Source: Acetobacteraceae bacterium (GTDB taxonomy: Bacteria; Pseudomonadota; Alphaproteobacteria; Acetobacterales; Acetobacteraceae). Taken from it: a DNA stretch of 56,911 bases. Within the stretch, counting starts at the first letter, position 1; the number at the start of each line of letters is the position of its first letter. The position numbers were made by a program, and so were the translations under genes. Below, one piece after another: positions 37,834-47,098 of the stretch. The notes below the pieces were generated by a model. The model made no database searches. It had not been told where the DNA came from and saw only the letters and a list, made by a program, of their open reading frames with translations. The DNA lies in the NCBI GenBank assembly GCA_027326105.1, contig DAHWFB010000118.1, positions 1-56,911 on the forward strand. The letters run 5' to 3'.

Positions 37834-38537
37834 GCGCCCCCGCACCACCGGCGGTCGGCAAGCGCACCCTGCTCGTCGAAGACGACGCCGAGACCTGCCG
37901 CTTCATCGCCGGCGAACTCGAGGCGGCCGGCTACACCGTCACCGCCGTCGCCCACGGCCGCGCCGGATTGTTGCAGGCCGGCACTGCCGAGTTCGACGTG
38001 CTGGTGATCGACCGCATGCTGCCCCGGCTGGACGGGCTTTCGCTGGTCACCGCGCTGCGCTGCATGGGCATCACCGTGCCGATCATCTTCCTCACCGCGC
38101 TCAGCCGCGTCGATGAGCGGGTGGAGGGTCTGCGCGCCGGCGGTGATGATTATCTGATCAAGCCGTTCGCGGTCGCCGAACTGCTCGCGCGCATCGAGGC
38201 GATCGGCCGCCGCGGGCCGCTCAATCCGCAGGCCGCCCTGCTGCGGGTCGGCGATCTCGCGCTCGACCGGCTGCGCTGGAGGGCGACACGCGGCGACCGC
38301 CGCATCGACCTCCAGCCGCGCGAGTTCCGCCTGCTCGAATATCTCATGCTGCACGCGGGCAAGACGCTCACCCGCACGATGCTGCTCGAGGCGGTCTGGG
38401 ACTTCCACTTCGACCCCCGCACCTCGCTGGTCGAATCCCACATCAGCCGCCTCCGCGCCAAGGTCGACCGCGGGTTCGACCGCCCTCTCATCCACACCGT
38501 CTGGGGCGTGGGATATCGCATGTCCGATGGACGCTAG
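37830..38537 (+). CDS. OmpR-family response regulator
   Basis: A 235-residue regulator with a receiver domain (residues 12-125; phospho-acceptor Asp61 in VIDRMLPRLDG, Lys in DYLIKPF) and a winged-helix DNA-binding domain (about 140-232, LQPREFRLLEYLMLHAGK). The only reasonable start is TTG 37830, which overlaps the carrier stop as TTGA and has GAGGCGG upstream. It overlaps the kinase gene by 11 bases. A role in controlling the transport and lyase genes around it is inferred from position. Confidence 0.9.
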   Translation: MSAPAPPAVGKRTLLVEDDAETCRFIAGELEAAGYTVTAVAHGRAGLLQAGTAEFDVLVIDRMLPRLDGLSLVTALRCMGITVPIIFLTALSRVDERVEGLRAGGDDYLIKPFAVAELLARIEAIGRRGPLNPQAALLRVGDLALDRLRWRATRGDRRIDLQPREFRLLEYLMLHAGKTLTRTMLLEAVWDFHFDPRTSLVESHISRLRAKVDRGFDRPLIHTVWGVGYRMSDGR

Positions 38538-39915
38538 GCGCCAGCGCGGCAATGTCTTCCGCATGGCGAGCTTCCGCCTCGCCGTGCTCGGCACGCTGCT
38601 TTCCACCCTCAGCGCCATCATCGTCTTCGCCCTGATCTACATCGCCACCGGGCGCGCCGCGCGCGAGGAGTTCGCGCCCATCGTCACCGGAGACTTCGCC
38701 GACCTGCAATCCGACATCGCCCTCGACGGTACGCTGCGCGCGCAGATCGCAATGGCGATCCGCGCCTCGTCGCACAGTTTCTACGCCCTCGCCGATGCAC
38801 AGGGGCGATGGATCATGGGCAACATCGCGCTGCCCCCGGGCGGGCCCGGCTGGCACATGCTCACCGCCGGCACCGCCACCGGCACCGAGGGGAGCGCGCT
38901 GCCGCCCGGGGTGGCCGCCGTGGTCGGGCAGACCCGCCGCCTCACCGACGGGCGGCTTCTCTTCATCGGCGAGGATGCCTCGGTCTTCGCCCGCCTCAAC
39001 CGCTTCATCGCCTATCTGTTCGCGGCGGTGTTCGGCGTCATGCTGACGATCGGGCTGCTCGCCAGCCTCATCATCGCCAACTACAGCCTCCGGCGGGTGC
39101 GGGCGATCAGCAGCGTCAGCCACCAGATCGTCGCCGGCGATCTTTCGCACCGCATCAAGCTCTACGGCATCGACGACGAACTCGACGTGCTGATCACCGA
39201 CCTCAATCGGATGCTCGCCACCATCGAACGGCTGGTGGAAAACGCCCGCCAGGTGACGAGCGACATCGCCCACGATCTGCGCACGCCCCTCACCCGCCTG
39301 CGCGACCATCTCGTCCTCGCCGCCCGCCGCACCGCGGAACCGGGACCGGCCGGCCCGGCGCCCGCCGGCGGTCTCGTCCGGGCGATCGAACAGACCGACC
39401 AGATCATCGCCATCTTCGCCGCCCTCCTCCGCATCGCGGAACTCGATGCGGGCGCCAGCAAGGCGAGCTTCGCGCCGCTCGATCTTTCCGCCCTCTGTGG
39501 CTCGCTCGCCGAATCCTACCAGCCGGTGGCGGAAGACCGCGGCCAGCGCCTCGCCGCGGAGATCGAGCCCGGCTGCCACATCCGCGGCGATGCCGACGCG
39601 ATCACCCAGATGGTCGTCAATCTGGTGGAGAACGCCATCCGCCACTGCCCGCCGGGCACCGAGATGGCGCTGCGGGTCCGCCACGTCGGCGAATGGGTGG
39701 CGATCGAGATGGCCGATCGCGGACCCGGCATCCCCGAGGCGCTCCATGAGCGCGCCTTCGACCGTTTCGTCCGGCTCGATCCGGCCCGCCGCGGCGAAGG
39801 CCACGGTCTCGGGCTCGCCCTGGTGCGTGCGGTGGTGCTGGCCCACGAGGGCAGTGTCGCGCTCGCCGACAACGGCCCCGGCCTTCTCGTACGCATCTTT
39901 CTGCCCGCCTCATGA
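38527..39915 (+). CDS. sensor histidine kinase
   Basis: A 462-residue membrane kinase: first helix about residues 16-40, a periplasmic sensor of about 115 residues, second helix about 160-184, HAMP (185-238), and the phospho-acceptor His249 in SDIAHDLRTP. The ATPase domain has the N-box (VVNLVENAIRHC), G1 (ADRGPGIP) and G2 (GEGHGLGLALV). The sensor has no recognisable ligand motif. It pairs with the overlapping response regulator. Confidence 0.92.
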   Translation: MDARRQRGNVFRMASFRLAVLGTLLSTLSAIIVFALIYIATGRAAREEFAPIVTGDFADLQSDIALDGTLRAQIAMAIRASSHSFYALADAQGRWIMGNIALPPGGPGWHMLTAGTATGTEGSALPPGVAAVVGQTRRLTDGRLLFIGEDASVFARLNRFIAYLFAAVFGVMLTIGLLASLIIANYSLRRVRAISSVSHQIVAGDLSHRIKLYGIDDELDVLITDLNRMLATIERLVENARQVTSDIAHDLRTPLTRLRDHLVLAARRTAEPGPAGPAPAGGLVRAIEQTDQIIAIFAALLRIAELDAGASKASFAPLDLSALCGSLAESYQPVAEDRGQRLAAEIEPGCHIRGDADAITQMVVNLVENAIRHCPPGTEMALRVRHVGEWVAIEMADRGPGIPEALHERAFDRFVRLDPARRGEGHGLGLALVRAVVLAHEGSVALADNGPGLLVRIFLPAS

Positions 39916-40056
39916 TCGCGCTCGCCCGTGATCGCGTGCTCCCTGGACTGGTCTTCCCGGCAGTCTGCGGCTCCCATCCCGCGGCCGGCTCGCCACCGGT
40001 GACGAACCCCAAGCCCGGCCGGCCCGGCCCGACAAACCGATGAGGAACCGAACGCC

Positions 40057-41337
40057 ATGCAAATCACCGGCCTTCGTTACGGCGCTCCGCTGTTGCGGCA
40101 CGTCGGGTTTCCGGTCACCGAAGTCCTCGACGGCAACGCGACCGAAGCCGAGATCCAGGATCTCATCGACCGCCACGAACTGGTCTTCATCAAGCCCGTC
40201 TTCAAAGGTGGCGTCGGCAAGAAGGGCAAGGCGGGCTTGATCGGCAGGGCCTCCGACCTGCGCACGGCGCTCGCCGAGCGTGAACGCCTGTTCTTCGTCG
40301 AGCAACATCACGGCGGCGCCACCGCGAAAGCCAACGGCGTCACCTTCGAGGCCGCCGTTCCCGCCCGGCACGAGGTCTATTTCTCGATCGCCGACTCGAC
40401 GATCTTCCGTGCGCCGACGATGACACTGACCCATCGCGGCGGGGTCGACATCGAAGAGCTCGACAAGAAGTACCTGGTCACCATTCCGTTCGAGGCGCTC
40501 ACCGGATTGAAGGCGTTCGTGGTCGCCAACGCGCTTTCCGATATCGGCGCGCCGAAGGAGATCCTCTCCCCTCTGGTGCAGCACCTGCCCAAGCTCTGGG
40601 ACCTCTTCCATCACTATGGCATGACCACGCTCGAACTGAACCCGATCCGCATGGGCAGCGGTCGCGACGGGCGTCTGCTCCCGATCGCCTGCGACTTCAA
40701 GGGCGGGTTCGACCGCGACGACCCCCGCCGGCAGCGCCTCGCTCTGCCGGAGGAGGCGTTCGCCGCCGAACCCTCCGCCTTCGAGCTGGAAGTGAACCAG
40801 CTGCGCACCCACCAGGGGCAATCGGACGTCTTCGTCATCAACCCGGCCGGCACCGTCCTCGCGCCCACCTTCGGCGGCGGCGCCAATTCGCTGGTCACCG
40901 AGGTGCTCGGTGACGTGGCGATCCTCTCCTCGGACTTCGGCGGCAATCCACCCTATGAAAAGATGAAGGCGGTCACCCGCATCTGCTTCAGGCACTGGCT
41001 CGCGCGCAGCAACGTGCTGTTGATCATCGGCGGCAAATCCAACAACACCGACATCTACGAGACGTTCCGCGCCATGGCCGATGCCCTGCGCGAGCATTGC
41101 AGCCGGACCGGCCCCACGCCGCTGTTCGTCGTGGTCGGTCGCGGCGGGCCGAATCTCGTGCGCGGCCTCGGCACTCTCGCCGAAGCCTGTGACAATCTCG
41201 GCCTGCCCTACACGTTCTTCGGCTTCGACAGCTCGATCTCGGAGGTCGTCACCTACGCGAAGGAGGTGGATGGCTGGATGCGGGCCGGCGGGCGCGAGGC
41301 GGTGGCAGCCCATCTCGGCATCAAGCGAGCCGCGTAG
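40057..41337 (+). CDS. ATP-citrate-lyase-like small subunit (ATP-grasp plus citrate-binding domain)
   Basis: A 426-residue protein. About residues 1-240 resemble the ATP-grasp half of succinyl-CoA synthetase beta and of ATP-citrate lyase (KPVFKGGVGKKGKAGL; TLELNPI). About residues 255-405 match the citrate-binding domain of ATP-citrate lyase: FVINPAGTV, IIGGKSNNTDIYETF and GRGGPN. In human ACLY the citrate contacts include Asn346, Thr348 and Arg379 (from memory); Asn330, Thr331 and Arg362 fit, with the Thr-to-Arg spacing of 31 kept. The predicted role is ATP-driven activation of a tricarboxylate-like acid. A GAGGAA site precedes the ATG; the large subunit follows after 27 bases. Confidence 0.8.
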   Translation: MQITGLRYGAPLLRHVGFPVTEVLDGNATEAEIQDLIDRHELVFIKPVFKGGVGKKGKAGLIGRASDLRTALAERERLFFVEQHHGGATAKANGVTFEAAVPARHEVYFSIADSTIFRAPTMTLTHRGGVDIEELDKKYLVTIPFEALTGLKAFVVANALSDIGAPKEILSPLVQHLPKLWDLFHHYGMTTLELNPIRMGSGRDGRLLPIACDFKGGFDRDDPRRQRLALPEEAFAAEPSAFELEVNQLRTHQGQSDVFVINPAGTVLAPTFGGGANSLVTEVLGDVAILSSDFGGNPPYEKMKAVTRICFRHWLARSNVLLIIGGKSNNTDIYETFRAMADALREHCSRTGPTPLFVVVGRGGPNLVRGLGTLAEACDNLGLPYTFFGFDSSISEVVTYAKEVDGWMRAGGREAVAAHLGIKRAA

Positions 41338-41364
41338 CGCGCCAGAGCGATCGGAGAGGTTGAG

Positions 41365-44079
41365 ATGTTCAAGCGAGGTCTCCCTGGGTTTCCCTATTTT
41401 CTCGGCATCGATTCCCTCGCGCAGATCGCCACGCGCGAGGACCGGGTCGCGGTGCTCAACATCCTGGGCAGCGAGTCGCGCCAGGTGACACCGACGAGCC
41501 ACGCCTTCTCCGGCGGCAACGTCGTGTTCGGCACCTCGCCCGGCCGGCGCGGCCAGGTGCTCGCGTCCGCCCACGGCGAGATCCCCGTCTACAACAACGT
41601 GCGGGAGGGGATCGATGACGGTCACTCCTTCAACACCGGCGTCGTGTACCTGCCGCCGGCCGGCGCGCGGGATGGCGTGGCGGAGCTGGTGCGTGTCAAT
41701 CCCGATCTCGCCAAGATCGTCGTCATCACCGAGAAGATCGCCGTCCATGACGCCCGCGAGATCCGCGCCATCGGGCAGAGCTGGGGCATCGACATCTTCG
41801 GTGCCAACTGCCTCGGCGTGGCGGATTCATGGAACCGCGTGCGTCTCGGCGGCGCGCTCGGCGGCGACCGCCCGGACGAGGCCCTGATCAAGGGATCGAT
41901 CGCGCTGTTCTCCAATTCCGGCAATTTCACCACCACGATCGCCCAGTATCTGGCGACCGCCGGTTGGGGCACGACGACGTTGATCTCCTCGGGCAAGGAC
42001 ATCTACATCCACTACGCCGCGCCCGATTTCGTCCACGCGCTGAAGAACGACCCGCGGTCCAGGGCGGCGGTGATGTACTGCGAGCCGGGCGGCTATTACG
42101 AACGCGACCTGCAATTCCCCAAGCCGGTGGTCGCCTGCGTCGTCGGGCGATGGAAGTCCCGCCTCACGCGCGCGGTCGGCCACGCCGGCGCCATGGCCGG
42201 CACCGGTGACAGGGCCGAGGACAAGGAACGCTGGTTCCTCGAGGCGTTCGGGGTCGATGGCATCTTCACCCCCGAGCGGCCGGTCGCTTCGGCCACGGGC
42301 GCGGTGGTGGTCAACATCGCCCACATTCCCGCCGCGCTCAGCGCGGTCATGCGCCACAACGCCATCGCGCCGGACTTCGAGCCGCGCGGCACGCTCGCGC
42401 TCAAGCCCTGGCTCGCCAGCGACCAGGGTCTTGCGATTCCGCCCCGCATCCGGCGCCCGGTGGAGCGGGCGCCCGCGCCGTACGACGCGCAGATCGCGGC
42501 CCTGTCCCGCCAGGTCGGCGCGGTCATCGCGCGGCAGAACATGAAGGATGCCTCCGGCGCGTCGGTGATGGATCCGTCCGCACAGGTGACCTCGGTGCAC
42601 GGCCACCCGGTGCTCGATCTCGCGCTCGAGCCGCTGGAGGCGACCTTCGCGCTTCCCCTGCTGCACGAGATCGCCGGAGCGCAGGACCGCGCGATGCTCG
42701 ACATCGCCATCGCCGCCGAGATCAACCTGATCGGCGATCCCGCGCTCGCCGCCGCCGATGCCGCGCGCGAGGCCGGCAATTCCCCCAACACCGTGATGGC
42801 TGCCGCCGCCGCCCTCATCGGCCCGCGACGGGTCGAGCGCGCGCTCGCCTGCACCCGGGCGCTGATCGATCTGTTCGCCGCCAGCGGGCTGCGCGATGGG
42901 CATGACGAGGGGTTCGACCTCGGCTCGGTTCGCGTCGACGAAAAGACCCGCGCGTTGTTCCTCGCCGATGCAGCGGAATCCGCCGACCCCCGCCCGCAGG
43001 CGATGATGGCCGCGGTCCACGCCCGTGCCTGCCGTTCGGTCTTCCTGCGCTTCCTCGAGGGCCTGGACGGGCGCCTCTCCCGCGACGCGATCCTGGCCGC
43101 GATCGCGACCACGCTCGCCTGGGGGCCCTTGATGCGCAAGCGCATCTCGCGGCTGACGGCGGAAACCCTGCCCTGGTACCTGCGCCTCTACGGCGTGATG
43201 ATCGGCGCTTCGATACCCGGCCGCCACCACCAGCACGGCAGCCTGTGCGGGGTCTCGCGCGAGGAGCGGTTCGGCCAATGGACGATGGCGGATTTCCTCT
43301 GCCTCGCCCTGATCGGGCGCAGACCCGCCGAGCGGGAGGCGCGGCCGTTGCAGATCCTGACCGGTCTGCTGATCTCGAACGGGCCGGGGTCGATCAGCGC
43401 GCAGGGCGCGAAGGGCGCGGTCTCGGCCGACGGGCCGCAGACCCCGGAGCGGGTGCAGATCAACAAGGCCATGCTCGGCTTCCTCAGCCACTCCGGCTAC
43501 AGCCACGGCGGCAACGGGTTCGAGGGCATGGCGTTCCTGCTCGAACGATTCCGCGGGCTCGCCCTCGACGATCCGGCCGACCCCGGTCACGGCATCGATC
43601 TGGCCGCAATGGCCAAGGCGTTCGCCGAGAGCTACCGCCAGGAGAAGGCAGACCTGCGCGAGGCCGGCGCGGGCGAACTGCGCGCGCTGCCCGGCGTGCA
43701 CCACCCGGTCTTCAAGGGCAAGCCTGTCAACTACGATCCGCGCGAACGCTTCATCGCCAAATTCATGGAAGAGCGTGGCGAATACAACATCTTTCATGCA
43801 TTCTACCGCGAACTCGTCGGCGCCCTCCATGAAGCCGGCGCCACCCCCTACGTGTTCTGCGTCAACGTCGACGCCATCATCGCCGCCCTGCTGCTTTCCG
43901 TGCTGTGGGCGGACCATCGCTCCGGCCGGCTGACGGTGAAGGATCTGGAGACCGCGGCGTTCAACGTCTTCCTCTACGGGCGGATGATCGGCTCCGCGGC
44001 CGAGATCGACGATCATCTCAACCGTGGCCGCAACATGGACATGCGCACTGCCCAGGAACGCTGCCGGTTCGTCGTCTAG
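41365..44079 (+). CDS. ATP-citrate-lyase-like large subunit with two citrate-synthase-like modules
   Basis: A 904-residue protein, about 300 longer than usual large subunits. Residues 1-335 are the CoA-ligase alpha part with the phospho-histidine motif VGHAGA (His273). The C-terminal part (about 605-904) is like the citryl-CoA lyase domain: candidate equivalents of human ACLY His975, Arg986, Asp1026 and Arg1065 are His779, Arg793, Asp836 (NVD) and Arg873 (YGR). The position of ACLY His900 (DHGPAVSG) reads SNGPGSIS here, so Asn672 replaces it. The extra part (about 375-605) appears to be a degenerate copy of the same fold. GGAGAGG precedes ATG 41365. The substrate is not established. Confidence 0.78.
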   Translation: MFKRGLPGFPYFLGIDSLAQIATREDRVAVLNILGSESRQVTPTSHAFSGGNVVFGTSPGRRGQVLASAHGEIPVYNNVREGIDDGHSFNTGVVYLPPAGARDGVAELVRVNPDLAKIVVITEKIAVHDAREIRAIGQSWGIDIFGANCLGVADSWNRVRLGGALGGDRPDEALIKGSIALFSNSGNFTTTIAQYLATAGWGTTTLISSGKDIYIHYAAPDFVHALKNDPRSRAAVMYCEPGGYYERDLQFPKPVVACVVGRWKSRLTRAVGHAGAMAGTGDRAEDKERWFLEAFGVDGIFTPERPVASATGAVVVNIAHIPAALSAVMRHNAIAPDFEPRGTLALKPWLASDQGLAIPPRIRRPVERAPAPYDAQIAALSRQVGAVIARQNMKDASGASVMDPSAQVTSVHGHPVLDLALEPLEATFALPLLHEIAGAQDRAMLDIAIAAEINLIGDPALAAADAAREAGNSPNTVMAAAAALIGPRRVERALACTRALIDLFAASGLRDGHDEGFDLGSVRVDEKTRALFLADAAESADPRPQAMMAAVHARACRSVFLRFLEGLDGRLSRDAILAAIATTLAWGPLMRKRISRLTAETLPWYLRLYGVMIGASIPGRHHQHGSLCGVSREERFGQWTMADFLCLALIGRRPAEREARPLQILTGLLISNGPGSISAQGAKGAVSADGPQTPERVQINKAMLGFLSHSGYSHGGNGFEGMAFLLERFRGLALDDPADPGHGIDLAAMAKAFAESYRQEKADLREAGAGELRALPGVHHPVFKGKPVNYDPRERFIAKFMEERGEYNIFHAFYRELVGALHEAGATPYVFCVNVDAIIAALLLSVLWADHRSGRLTVKDLETAAFNVFLYGRMIGSAAEIDDHLNRGRNMDMRTAQERCRFVV

Positions 44080-44170
44080 CCGGCCGCTCGCGGCGCCGGG
44101 CCGGCCCCGCGGGTCGCGCTCCGCGCGCCATGGTATATGCTGCGCATCCGAATCCGCGCGCGAGTCCGCC

Positions 44171-46126
44171 ATGCCCCGCTTCCGCCTGCTCGTTCTCCTT
44201 CTCGCCCTCCTCGCCGGCGTCCCCGCCGCCCCGCCGGCGCGGGCGCAGGCGCCGGCCGGCGGGGTGATGGATGCCGTCCGCGCCAGCGACTGGCCCGCCG
44301 CCGAGGCGCTCGCCGCCCGCTACCCGGACCCGGTGGCGTCCGCGCTGGTCACCTACTACCGCCTGCTCGACCCCGGCGCCGCCTCCGCGCCCGCGATCCT
44401 CGCCTTCCTGCGCGCCAACCCGGACTGGCCGGCGCGGCCGCTGCTTGTCCAGCGCTGGGAGGACGCGCTCACCGCCACCCCCGACGATGCCGAGGTCGCC
44501 CGCGAATGCCGCCTCCGCCGCCCGCGCTCCGCGGGCGCGCTGCTGCGCTGCGCCCAGGCCTTCGCCGCCACCGCGGACCCCACCGCCACCGCCCGCTTCG
44601 CCCGCCGCGCCTGGCGCGCGGGGGCCCCGGCCGCGGCCTTCCCGCCGGCCTGGCAGGCGGGCCTCACCGCCGCGGACCAGTGGGCCCGCTTCGATGCGCT
44701 GGCCTGGGCCGACCGGGCCGCCGCCGCCGCCCGCCAGATCCCCCGCCTCGCCCCGTCCGATCAGCCGGCGGCCACCGCCCGCCTCGGCTTCGTGCGCAAC
44801 CAGCCGGACGCGCCGACGCTCTACGCCGCGCTCCCCGCGGCCAGCCAGCGCGACCCCGCACTCTTCCTCGATGCCGCCTGGGCGCTCGAGCGCGCCGGCC
44901 ACTACGGCCGGGCGCTGGCCTTGTGGCGCGCCCGCGGCAACGCCGCCGAGGCCGCCGCGGCCCCCGCCCGGCGCGGCGCCTTCTGGAACGCGCGCGCGGC
45001 CCTCGCGCGCGATCTCCTGCGCGCCGGCCCCGCCGCCGCCCCCGGCGCCTATTTCCTCGCCGACGATCCCACCCCGCTCGCCGGCGGGGACGCCGCCAGC
45101 AGCCGCTTCCTCGCCGGCTTCATCGCGCTCCGCTCCCTCCACGATCCCGCCGCCGCCGCCCGTCATTTCGCCGCGCTGGCCGCCGGCTCGAAGGCCATCA
45201 TCACCCAGGGCCGCGCCCACTACTGGCTCGCCCGCGCCGCCGCCGCCGGGGGCAACGCGCAGGAGGCGGCGCGGCAGTACGCGAAGGCGGCGGAGTTCCC
45301 GCTCACCTTCTACGGCCAGCTCGCGGCGCTGCATCTCGGCGGCGTCGCCGCCCTGAACGCACGCATCCTCGCCCTGCACGACCCCGCCTGGACGCGCCAG
45401 CAGGTGCTCGATCTCGCCGCCCGCGAACTCGCCCGCGCCGCCATCACCCTGGTCTCCTGGGGCGCGCCGCGGCGGGCCGGCATCTTCCTCATACGCCTGG
45501 CCGATCTCGCCCCCGACGCGGCGGACCGCTCCCTCACCGCCCATCTGGCGCTGGCGCTCGGCCTGCCCGAGCCGGCGGTGATGATCTCCCGCTTCGCCGG
45601 CCTGCACGCCATCGCGCTGCCCGACGCCGGCTGGCCGATCCCGTTTCCCCCGCCCGAAAGTGCCCTGCCGCGCCCCGTGGTGCTCGGCATCATCCGCCAG
45701 GAGAGCAGCTTCGACCGCGCCGCGGTCAGCTCGTCGGGCGCGCTCGGGCTGATGCAGCTGATGCCCGGCACCGCCACCGGGGAGGCGCGCGCGCTCGGCC
45801 TGCCCGCCTCGCTCTCCCGCCTCACCGCGGATCCCGCCTACAACATGCGCCTCGGCTCGGCCTATCTCGCCGCCGATCTCGCCCACTACGACGGCTGCCT
45901 CGCGATGGCGATCGCCGCCTACAACGCGGGCACCGGCAACGTGGACAATTTCCTCGCCGAGAACGGCGACCCCCGCGCCGGCCAGATCACGCTGCTCGAC
46001 TGGCTCGAACGCATCCCCTACGGCGAAACGCGGGACTATGTGCAGCGGGTGATCGAGGGGATCGACGTCTATCGCGCCAAGCTCGGCCGCCTCTCGCCCG
46101 ATCCGCTCACCGCCTGCGGCCGATGA
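44171..46126 (+). CDS. slt: soluble lytic murein transglycosylase
   Basis: A 651-residue periplasmic enzyme that cleaves peptidoglycan strands. It has a signal peptide (cleavage after PARA), a long alpha-helical superhelix region (about 30-470) and a C-terminal SLT domain (about 485-640) with the catalytic Glu511 in IRQESSFDR, then GALGLMQLMPGTA and AAYNAGTGNV. ATG 44171 is chosen because the signal peptide starts there. It precedes pgpA by 7 bases. Confidence 0.93.
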   Translation: MPRFRLLVLLLALLAGVPAAPPARAQAPAGGVMDAVRASDWPAAEALAARYPDPVASALVTYYRLLDPGAASAPAILAFLRANPDWPARPLLVQRWEDALTATPDDAEVARECRLRRPRSAGALLRCAQAFAATADPTATARFARRAWRAGAPAAAFPPAWQAGLTAADQWARFDALAWADRAAAAARQIPRLAPSDQPAATARLGFVRNQPDAPTLYAALPAASQRDPALFLDAAWALERAGHYGRALALWRARGNAAEAAAAPARRGAFWNARAALARDLLRAGPAAAPGAYFLADDPTPLAGGDAASSRFLAGFIALRSLHDPAAAARHFAALAAGSKAIITQGRAHYWLARAAAAGGNAQEAARQYAKAAEFPLTFYGQLAALHLGGVAALNARILALHDPAWTRQQVLDLAARELARAAITLVSWGAPRRAGIFLIRLADLAPDAADRSLTAHLALALGLPEPAVMISRFAGLHAIALPDAGWPIPFPPPESALPRPVVLGIIRQESSFDRAAVSSSGALGLMQLMPGTATGEARALGLPASLSRLTADPAYNMRLGSAYLAADLAHYDGCLAMAIAAYNAGTGNVDNFLAENGDPRAGQITLLDWLERIPYGETRDYVQRVIEGIDVYRAKLGRLSPDPLTACGR

Positions 46127-46133
46127 GCGCCAC

Positions 46134-46598
46134 ATGAACCGCGCGGCGGGCTGGATCGCCGAAGGCTTCGGCCTCGGCCGGCTCGGCCCCGCGCCGGGCA
46201 CGCTGGCCTCGGCGGCGGCGCTGGTGCCGGCGGCGCTGATGCTCGCCTATGCCCCCGCGCTGCTGCCCTGGGCGGTGCTCGCGGCCACCCTCGCCGGGCT
46301 GTGGGCGATCGCCCGCCTCGGCCTCGGCGCCGCCGATCCGGGGCGGGTGGTGATCGACGAGATCGCCGGCCAGTGGCTCGCCCTCCTCGCCCTTCCCGGC
46401 CCCTCCTGGCAGGGGCTCGGCGCGGGGTTCCTGCTCTTCCGCTTCCTCGACATCGTCAAGCCCGGCCCGGTCGGCTGGGCCGACCGCCAGCATACCGCGG
46501 CCGGGGTGATGGGAGACGATCTCGCCGCCGGCCTGCTCGCCGCCGGCGTGCTGTGGGCGGTGGGCGCCCGCTGGCCCGGCATCTGGAGCGCGCGATGA
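46134..46598 (+). CDS. pgpA: phosphatidylglycerophosphatase A
   Basis: A 154-residue membrane enzyme that removes phosphate from phosphatidylglycerol phosphate. Family marks are [10 protein letters not shown] near the N-terminus, [17 protein letters not shown] in the middle and [17 protein letters not shown]. Three to four hydrophobic segments are present. It overlaps pncC by 4 bases. Confidence 0.93.
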   Translation: MNRAAGWIAEGFGLGRLGPAPGTLASAAALVPAALMLAYAPALLPWAVLAATLAGLWAIARLGLGAADPGRVVIDEIAGQWLALLALPGPSWQGLGAGFLLFRFLDIVKPGPVGWADRQHTAAGVMGDDLAAGLLAAGVLWAVGARWPGIWSAR

Positions 46599-47098
46599 CG
46601 CCCGACCTCCTCGCCCGCGCGAACGCGCTCCTCGCCGCCTGCCGCGCCGCCGGGCTGCGCCTCGCCACCGCCGAGAGCTGCACCGGCGGGCTGGTCGCGG
46701 CGACGCTGGCCGCCATCCCCGGCGCCTCGGACGTGCTCGAGCGCGGCTTCGTCACCTACTCCAACGCCGCCAAGGCGGAGATGCTCGGCGTGGAAGCGGG
46801 GCTGATCGCGCGCGAGGGCGCGGTGAGTGCGGCCGTCGCCGCCGCCATGGCGGCGGGTGCGCTGCGCCACGCCCACGCCGATCTCGCGGTCGCGGTCACC
46901 GGCATCGCCGGCCCGGGCGGGGGGAGTGCCGCCAAACCGGTCGGCCTCGTCTTCCTCGCCGCCTGCCGCCGGGGAGCCGCGCCGCGGGTCGAGCGCCAGC
47001 AGTTTGCCGGCGGCCGCGGCTTGGTGCAGGAACAGGCCGCCGCCCGCGCGCTCGCGCTGCTCGCCGGGCTGGCAGCGGGCGGAGAGGGGGTCGCATGA
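46595..47098 (+). CDS. pncC: nicotinamide-nucleotide amidase (CinA C-terminal domain)
   Basis: A 167-residue stand-alone PncC/CinA-C protein that deamidates nicotinamide mononucleotide. Conserved blocks are [15 protein letters not shown] (Ser32-type nucleophile region), [16 protein letters not shown] and [18 protein letters not shown]. The N-terminal CinA domain is absent, as in many proteobacteria. It is joined to pgpA and panB by 4-base overlaps; the pgpA-pncC order is common. Confidence 0.93.
   Translation: MTPDLLARANALLAACRAAGLRLATAESCTGGLVAATLAAIPGASDVLERGFVTYSNAAKAEMLGVEAGLIAREGAVSAAVAAAMAAGALRHAHADLAVAVTGIAGPGGGSAAKPVGLVFLAACRRGAAPRVERQQFAGGRGLVQEQAAARALALLAGLAAGGEGVA

Noticed and set aside
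40057-44079. Simple succinyl-CoA synthetase (SucCD) as identity
   Set aside because: The small subunit has the extra ACL-type citrate-binding part with RGGPN, and the large subunit has citrate-synthase-like domains, neither of which occurs in SucCD.
41827-44172. 781-codon open frame on the minus strand
   Set aside because: It is antisense to the ACL-like large subunit, which has recognisable motifs and a good ribosome site.
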